Shown: positions 57,614-64,000 of the stretch, one piece after another
How the letters are laid out: every line of letters starts with the position of its first letter
Numbering within the stretch: position 1 is the stretch's first letter
Assembly (NCBI RefSeq): GCF_003672135.1
Contig: NC_039513.1
Coordinates: forward strand, 496,001-560,000
DNA: 64,000 nucleotides
Direction of reading: 5' to 3'
Origin: Ooceraea biroi
Lineage: Eukaryota; Arthropoda; Insecta; Hymenoptera; Formicidae
Notes under the pieces: generated by a model
Seen by the model: the letters and a program-made list of their open reading frames with translations, nothing else
What the model was told of the DNA's origin: nothing
Databases searched by the model: none
Program-made: the position numbers and the translations under genes

Positions 57614-57958
57614 GTGTTTCGGAATAAGAAGTCGACTATTGGTGTGTATTGCGTTAGTTTGGCAATATTGTTTGATTGTATACTCGGTTCGAAAAGACAG
57701 TATCAATTAAATAAACCTTTATATTATCACGTAGGTTGGTGTGTAGTTATTTTATATACCAGTCGTGATTTGGACAGAAGAACATATAATCGTTACCCTC
57801 CTTTTGAAATATTTCATTTGGCGAAATATCATACGGACTCTTACGTATGTTATTTAACAGAACACTATTTTGATAGACATACATATACAGTAATATTTCC
57901 TGTGGACAGTTTCCAAATAGTAATTATTGAAATATTTGTGTTAAAATGGTGCCTATAA
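57614..57958 (+). CDS. Hypothetical open frame, 114 codons
   Basis: MFRNKKSTIGVYCVSLAILF opens a frame rich in Tyr, His and hydrophobic residues, ending EIFVLKWCL at 57958. It overlaps by a few bases the start of the next open frame at 57946. I recognise no domain, and the length is compatible with chance in this sequence. It is listed because it directly precedes the interrupted gene below. Confidence 0.2.
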   Translation: MFRNKKSTIGVYCVSLAILFDCILGSKRQYQLNKPLYYHVGWCVVILYTSRDLDRRTYNRYPPFEIFHLAKYHTDSYVCYLTEHYFDRHTYTVIFPVDSFQIVIIEIFVLKWCL

Positions 57959-58248
57959 ATGCGGCAAACGTTATAAATATGTTAATCATGACATTTCACA
58001 TTGCAAATCTCGCTATCACTCCTGTTAATCATCGTGAAATAGAGCTTCACGATACAATTTCTGATCTAATAAGAAGTACTATAAATGAGAATGCTATGAT
58101 CGAATATAACTGGGGATTTGATTTTGAGAATCCAGCAGAACCACATGACGTACAACTTATAGACTCATATGATTTTGATGCTGAAGAAGATAATTACAAT
58201 GACGATGAAGTGTGCATTATAGATAACGAAGGTGGAAGTATAGATCTA

Positions 58249-59527
58249 TAAGGTTGTTCATTAAGTTCTGCGGTTTTTTTGCCCTAAAGTAAAACATAAA
58301 TCTATTGTACTTACACATTTATTCAATCTAGAATGTATTGTCCATCTTGATCGACCACCTTCTGCCAACGTTCTGGAAGGGACATAATGCCGCGTTTGTA
58401 GAAGTCGAGCGACTTCTGCGCGAAAAAGTCCTCCAAGTACGTTTGAATATCATCCACTGAATTAAAGCGCTGCCCGTCGAGATTGTTTTGGAGTGACCGG
58501 AACAGATGGTAATCCGACGGCGCAAGGTCTGGGGAGTACGGTGGGTGCTGCATGACTTCCCAGTCAAAGCATTTCAACTTCTTGGTCACCAAAGCAGTGT
58601 GTGGTTTGACGTTGTCGTGGTGGAAGACAACGCCCTTCCTGTTCGCCAATTCCGGCCGCTTCTCCGCCACTGCCTGCTTCAATTTTTCTAACTGAGCGCA
58701 ATACTTCTCGGCGTCGATGGTCTGACCGCGCGGAAGCAGTTCGAAGTACAGGACGCCTCGCCAATCCCATCACACTCAGCATCACTTTCTTCGGATGCAA
58801 ATCCGCTTTGGCAACCGATTGTGACGACTCACCCGGACTGCACCATGACCGCTTGCGTCGAATGTTGTTATATACCACCCATTTTTCATCTTCCGTGACC
58901 ACCCGTTTGAGAAAGGCCTCCAGCGAGTTCCATTTCAGCAGGGATTCACAGATCATGACGCGGTCTAAAATGTTCTTTTCGGTGAGCTCGTGAGGGACCC
59001 AAACATCTGCTTTTTTCGACATCCCAAGCCGTTTTAATCGCTGCGTAACCGTTGTATGGGCGATGTCGAAGCGCTCCGCGATCTCCCGCGTCGTCAGGTG
59101 TCGGTCTGCTTTGATTGCGGCCACGATTTGGTCGTCGTTAGTGGTGGATGGACAACCGGAGCGAGCAGCATCGGAGACGTTCACATCTCCGGAACGAAAG
59201 CGCGCAAACCAACGCTGACAAGTGTCAGCGCTTATGGCCGAGTCCCCGTACACGCCATATATCTCACGTTGTGTGTCCGTCGCTTTTACTCCTTTGCGGA
59301 AGAAAAATAGCAAAATGTGTCGAAAATGCACCTTTTGATCCTCCAATTTCAATGAATAGCGCGTACACACAACACGTCAAAACACAACAAAGACTCTGGC
59401 GAAATGTCAAGCGTTGTCTAACCTGTCACGGAGTATGTGGCAATCCGCGGTTCAGGCGATGCATGCTATCTTTTTCAATGGACAAACGCTATCTATCGAG
59501 AAAACCGCAACTTAATGAACAACCTAA
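58249..59527 (-). mobile_element. mariner element (~1.28 kb)
   Basis: Left end (T)AAGGTTGTTCATTAAGTTC and complementary right end GAACAACCTAA, TA at 58247-58248 and 59528-59529. Its length is typical of mariner. It is a different lineage from 18379-19656, judged by TIR and protein sequence. Confidence 0.9.
58323..59370 (-). pseudogene. mariner DD34D transposase, frameshifted
   Basis: The N-terminal HTH pair is clear (ISADTCQRWFARFRSGDVNV; TTREIAERFDIAHTTVTQRL), then WVPHELTEKN and VVTEDEKWVVYNN (first Asp). The frame is lost after HPKKVMLSVM near 58770; from 58682 the correct frame resumes with FHHDNVKPHTA (second Asp) and YSPDLAPSDYHLF (third Asp), ending DGQYILD near the TIR. WVPHEL and the DD34D spacing are mariner hallmarks. 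A single small deletion would explain the break. Confidence 0.92.
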
Positions 59528-60269
59528 TAGATTATAAAGAAAGAGCGGTTGAATTTTGGAACAGTGGAAAAAGACGACGTTTATCTCTTGCTACTGTACA
59601 GAAGCGTTTTAAAAAGGTAAATTGTGATTCAAAAATAAGCATAATACGAACCGAAAGCAGATGAATGTGAAATATGTATAAATATCCATAGGAGATAGTG
59701 AAAATAAATGACTGTTTCAATTTTTTATATCATATGTTCATTTGCATTCGTTTCGTATCAATTTTAATATTTTACAATTTAATTTTTATTGTTAGTATAT
59801 TGAATTGTGTTTCCTTTTTAGGTTAAATCTTCTAGGCAATTGTATAGATGGGAAGAATATGTAATGCGTGGAGGCACAAATAGAGATAAACTTATATATA
59901 TCGCCGAATATGTACTGGTAAAATTCCAAGAAGCTATTGACAGAGGATCTATCGTTCACGACATAAATTTACGAAGGTGGGCGTTAGAAGCTAAAGAGGA
60001 AATGAACTTTGTTTCATTTAAAGCAGGACGGTGGTGGATATGGAATTGTAAGAAAGCGCACCGCATTACGTCGCGTAAAATAACAACATTTAAAAAGCAA
60101 TCCCATGCACAAGCCGATCCGCTAATACGTCAAAGTGCAGAAGAATTTGCAAATCAAGTAAAACCACATATTAACCAATTAACGCCCAACAAGCTCGAAT
60201 TCTTTGCTCATTTTCCAGCCTCATCTCGGAAAGAATCACGAAACATATTTTTACCAAAACAATGATTCT

Positions 60270-60722
60270 TACTATTTTTGGGTGTGCTCTTGCGAATTCT
60301 GAGGTCACAATTGAGCCTCCGTGTCTCAGAAAAAAAATATGGCGTATTAAAAATAAAAAAACACCAAAAAATTGAAGACTTTTTTTCTAAATGTTTTTTC
60401 TTGTACAGAAAAAGGGTTGCAATCCACTTCTAAATGCAACTATCGGTGCATAAAATAGTTGAACTTTAACGGCGAATTTGTTTTGTTTTTCGAAAAATCG
60501 CGTGATTGTCCTAAAATGACGTTTATATGAGGAAGTTTTTGAAAAATACTGATTTCTTGTAATCTAATACAGTTCGAAATATCGAGGTTTCTGATACTTG
60601 AAACGTTACCAATTGTTGAGCTCATTACCGTAGATCATGTTTCAACGCAATTTGTAACTTCAAAGATGGCAGATCCAAGATGGCCGCCAAAAATTTCAAA
60701 CATAATCAGTTTTTCTGTTATT
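60270..60722. other. Spacer, likely decayed repeat
   Basis: The text AAGATGGCAGATCCAAGATGGCCGCC near 60662 is repeat-like. No gene. Confidence 0.3.
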
Positions 60723-61259
60723 ACTCGCTTCTGGAACTTCAATCCAGTAGAATTCATACTATTTTGTGTTTTTGACATTGCTGATTACGAATATCAAGTT
60801 AGGTTTGCAAAATCAGTTTGTTTAAACAAAATTGTTTAAACAATTTACTGCAAAATTGTATTTTTTCTAAACTTTATGTCAAAATCTTATTCTACGGAAA
60901 ACATTACGTAAGAAACGTGTTACATTTTTGAAATTACTTGTAAAACCTGCTCTGTCATTACGTATCTCTTGGCGTATCACATGGAAGTATAAACACTTTT
61001 TTCTCCGCTATTTCTCGTCAATTTACAGCTTCATCGAAAATATCTTGGGAGAACTAGAGCATATTTCCAACGTAATTTTCTCCGTAGAATAAGATTTTGG
61101 CATAAAAGTTTAGAAAAAATACAATTTTGCAGTGAATTGTTTAAACAATTTTGTTTAAACAAACTGATTTTGCAAATCTAACTTGATATTCGTAATCAGC
61201 AATGTCAAAAACACCTACAATAGTATGAATTCTACCGGATTGAAGTTCCAGAAGCGAGT
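60723..61259. repeat. Palindrome with ~190 bp arms
   Basis: ACTCGCTTCTGGAACTTCAA at the left end is complementary to TTGAAGTTCCAGAAGCGAGT at the right. Pairing continues through ATATCAAGTTAG and TTTGTTTAAACAA to about 60910/61080. A larger palindromic element starts 6 bp to its right, so the two are adjacent or nested. Confidence 0.85.
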
Positions 61260-61265
61260 CCACTA

Positions 61266-63148
61266 TTCTAAAAAAGGCGTGTTAACTTCGTGAAGTTCTT
61301 TTTTATCGAATATTGAGGCCTCTTTTCCACGACGCTGATTGGTTCTCTCGCTTGGCTCGAACTTCGTGTGACTTGAACTTCGCGTTGCGAATGTCAGAAT
61401 GTCATAGTGGCTGTCAGTGCGGTTATATTAATTTATTATTTCTTAGGAACGTGAAAACGGCAACTGTCAATCAGGCGCATAGCGCGCGCCTGTGGTGCTA
61501 ATAGAATAAAAAATAATGATATCAACAACTCAGAACTAACCGGATAAAGAAAACATTTCTACGGGCTAGAACTTTTTCATTTCCGAGTTTACGGTATTTT
61601 CAATAGCAGATAACTCTAGGCAATATAAAAAATAATTATTTCAACAACTCAGAACTTCTCGGAAAAGAAAAAATTTCTACGGGCTAGAACTTTTTCATAG
61701 AGTTCCGACCGCAAACATTACCAATTATTTAATAAAAAATTTTTATCGTCCGAGAAAGACGGATATACAGAGATATGGGTGAGACGCTGGTCGATTTTCG
61801 AGAGTTCTGTGAAGACTAAAATATTTCTCGTATAGTTCTGAACGTATTTAAGCGTATTCCAAAGAGTTCTGACCGCAAACATTAACAATTATTCAATAAA
61901 AAATTGTTATCGTACGAGAAAGACGTATCTAAGGAGATATATGTGAGACGCTGGTCGATTTTCGAGAGTTCTGCTTATTCTAAAACAGTTCTCGTATAGT
62001 TCCGGACATGTACAATGCCTTTCCAAAGAGTTCTGAGAGGAACAAAGATTAGAAAATTTTTGAAAAAATTATTTCACCCGAAGAGTGGACGTTTTCGACT
62101 TTACCAGTGAGACGCTGGCCGAAATGTCGGAGTTCTGGCTTTCCTAAAATACTTTTCGTATAGTTCCGAAGGTACTTATGATTTTCCTACAGAGTGCTAT
62201 GTATGAGAGGTGCATAGAACTCTTTAGGAAATTCATAAGTACCTTCGGAACTATACGAAAAGTATTTTAGGAAAGCCAGAACTCCGACATTTCGGCCAGC
62301 GTCTCACTGGTAAAGTCGAAAACGTCCACTCTTCGGGTGAAATAATTTTTTCAAAAATTTTCTAATCTTTGTTCCTCTCAGAACTCTTTGGAAAGGCATT
62401 GTACATGTCCGGAACTATACGAGAACTGTTTTAGAATAAGCAGAACTCTCGAAAATCGACCAGCGTCTCACATATATCTCCTTAGATACGTCTTTCTCGT
62501 ACGATAACAATTTTTTATTGAATAATTGTTAATGTTTGCGGTCAGAACTCTTTGGAATACGCTTAAATACGTTCAGAACTATACGAGAAATATTTTAGTC
62601 TTCACAGAACTCTCGAAAATCGACCAGCGTCTCACCCATATCTCTGTATATCCGTCTTTCTCGGACGATAAAAATTTTTTATTAAATAATTGGTAATGTT
62701 TGCGGTCGGAACTCTATGAAAAAGTTCTAGCCCGTAGAAATTTTTTCTTTTCCGAGAAGTTCTGAGTTGTTGAAATAATTATTTTTTATATTGCCTAGAG
62801 TTATCTGCTATTGAAAATACCGTAAACTCGGAAATGAAAAAGTTCTAGCCCGTAGAAATGTTTTCTTTATCCGGTTAGTTCTGAGTTGTTGATATCATTA
62901 TTTTTTATTCTATTAGCACCACAGGCGCGCGCTATGCGCCTGATTGACAGTTGCCGTTTTCACGTTCCTAAGAAATAATAAATTAATATAACCGCACTGA
63001 CAGCCACTATGACATTCTGACATTCGCAACGCGAAGTTCAAGTCACACGAAGTTCGAGCCAAGCGAGAGAACCAATCAGCGTCGCGGAAAAGAGGCCTCA
63101 ATATTCGATAAAAAAGAACTTCACGAAGTTAACACGCCTTTTTTAGAA
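61266..63148. mobile_element. 1.9 kb near-perfect palindromic element, TA-flanked
   Basis: Ends TTCTAAAAAAGGCGTG and complement, with TA immediately outside both (61264-61265, 63149-63150). The arms pair along ~935 bp each and meet at about 62205 with almost no loop. Identical short open frames in each arm (61313-61501, 62913-63101) are mirror copies and not recognised. Within each arm a GAGACGCTGG(T/C)CGA..GAGTTCTG unit recurs about every 150 bp. Confidence 0.9.
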
Positions 63149-63170
63149 TAGGATGTTTTGTCCAATATAG

Positions 63171-63364
63171 GTTGCCGCAACGTGACGGACGACGGATTAA
63201 CAGCCGTTGCTACGCTAGGAACACTGGAGAGATTAACAATCAGCTATCTAGATCAGATTATGGATAGTAATTTGCAAGATATCTGCGGTTTGAAGGAGTT
63301 GGAATGCTGGAACTGTCCGTTTAACGTCGATCACGGCGTGTCGATGCTCATTGATCTGATCGAC
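63171..63364 (+). CDS. Internal exon of a leucine-rich-repeat (F-box/LRR-like) gene
   Basis: Bounded by an acceptor (TCCAATATAG) and a donor (GAC|GTATGT), the 194-nt segment is open and encodes GCRNVTDDGLTAVATLGTLE, RLTISYLDQIMDSNLQDICG and LKELECWNCPFN. The C-R-N-V-T-D-D-G-L and L-x-x-L-x-I-x-x-(L/C) spacing is that of AMN1/F-box-type LRRs. It is probably one exon of a host gene extending beyond the window. No other exon is visible upstream, where the palindromic element lies only 20 bp away. Confidence 0.65.
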
Positions 63365-63564
63365 GTATGTGCACTGCCATGTATCCGGACGATGACGACG
63401 ACGAGGACGACTATTAGTACAATTACGATGACGATGACGACGCGGTTTATTGGGTCTTTTGCGAAAGTTTAAACATATATCCCCCTCTTCGAAAATTCTA
63501 CTATTAGTTACTTTAATGTTCATCCAACAGCTCAGATTTATAAACGTTTCTTAGTTTTCTTCAT

Positions 63565-64000
63565 AGTTTTCTACGCGATGTGAGCTCGGTTTTTTTCATG
63601 AAAAATCCTCTATCGGATTGCCATCCATGTAACTAAGACTTTGCACGCGAGTTGTTACTCCTCGATTGATATTGTATAGTTATTACTAAGACGTTGTACC
63701 CAAATTGTTACTCGACGATTGATATTTTGTACGGACTTTATTTTTTACTTTTCTTCATAGTTTTCTATAGTTTTACTAAGACTTTGTACGCAAATTGTTA
63801 CTCGACGATTGATATTTTGTACGGTTTCATAGCTTTCTATAGTTTTACTAAGACTTTGTACGCAAATTGTTACTCGCCGATTGATATTTTGTATAGTCTT
63901 TACTTTTCTTCATAGTTTTCTACGCGATGTCACCTCGTTTTTTTATGAAAAATCCTCTGTCGGATTGCGCCATCCATATTATTAAGCTTTTGTATGCGAG
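63565..64000 (+). repeat. Tandem/interspersed repeats of a ~90 bp unit
   Basis: ACTAAGAC(T/G)TTG(T/C)AC, then TTGTTACTC(G/C), then GATTGATATT(T/G)TGTA recur near 63630, 63688, 63776 and 63848. The outer text GAAAAATCCTCT(A/G)TCGGATTG recurs at 63600 and 63948, suggesting a longer unit that contains the shorter ones. It continues to the window edge. Confidence 0.85.

Larger units (their letters stand above)
57946..60265 (+). pseudogene. CENP-B/pogo-like HTH protein gene, split by a mariner
   Basis: Three coding pieces are seen. 57946-58246 has an acidic tail (DFDAEEDNYNDDEVCIIDNE). 59530-59616 reads YKERAVEFWNSGKRRRLSLA then VQKRFKK. 59822-60265, after a good acceptor, reads QLYRWEEYVMRGGTNRDKLI and later FKAGRWWIWNCKKAHRITSR. 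The last block has the W-x-x-x-FKK-x-HRI(T/V)SRK pattern of HTH regions in arthropod pogo/CENP-B-type transposases and their domesticated relatives. The mariner lies between the first two pieces at a TA; the flanks are in one frame. No DDE core follows: the frame ends at 60265, so this is a truncated transposase or a DNA-binding relic. Family assignment is from recognition. Confidence 0.5.

Noticed and set aside
1..64000. CRISPR array or prokaryotic defence system
   Set aside because: Tandem repeats here have no unique spacers of regular size, and the window is clearly eukaryotic.

Overview
The window is a transposon-dense stretch of an animal nuclear genome, most likely an insect and probably an ant. 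The evidence is the AT-rich background, short spliceosomal introns, full-length mariner elements, Penelope-like retroelements, PIF/Harbinger elements with their Myb-like partner gene, a DUF4817-type Tc1 relic, and chuvirus-type glycoprotein remains. The species call is an inference. I see no CRISPR array, rRNA gene, intact tRNA or bacterial operon.

Layout. 0-4.3 kb: dispersed repeats and a Tc1/mariner-superfamily element with a frameshifted transposase (615-2970). 4.3-8.2 kb: a visibly GC-rich, two-exon gene of unknown family (copy A), broken. 8.6-14.2 kb: a repeat family with GC hairpins, AT-rich ATAAAATGCA-type arrays and a diverged ~315 bp satellite. 14.3-24.5 kb: Harbinger relic, mariner (18379-19656), Penelope-like element (~20040-22560), small palindromic MITE (22609-22860) and an AT-rich element. 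24.98-29.54 kb: a GC-rich two-exon endogenous viral glycoprotein gene whose intron holds a head-to-head inverted pair of Penelope fragments. 30.6-32.8 kb: a diverged second copy of the first Tc1/mariner family. 33.4-44.26 kb: copy B of the unknown gene, split by a ~7.3 kb PIF/Harbinger element (36390-43683, CTG target duplication) that itself carries a 1.8 kb palindromic element. 44.25-49.5 kb: the same repeat family as behind copy A, a 1.9 kb palindrome, and a DUF4817-containing MITE. 50-57 kb: second Harbinger Myb-like remnant, a TIR element and minisatellites. 57.6-60.3 kb: a CENP-B/pogo-like HTH gene split by a mariner. 60.7-63.15 kb: nested palindromes. 63.17-64 kb: one exon of a leucine-rich-repeat gene, followed by tandem repeats.

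The most unusual content is the GC-rich gene family (copies A and B) and the GC-rich glycoprotein gene. All three lie on the + strand in AT-rich surroundings. A and B share a tiny first exon and a first intron at the same codon, an acidic Ser/Glu-rich head, a long conserved core, a Pro/Ala-rich linker and a short C-terminal domain. Both are pseudogenes with mostly independent lesions. I do not recognise the family. A viral or selfish-element origin, possibly linked to the glycoprotein, is a hypothesis. No gene in the window other than the LRR exon looks like an ordinary host gene.
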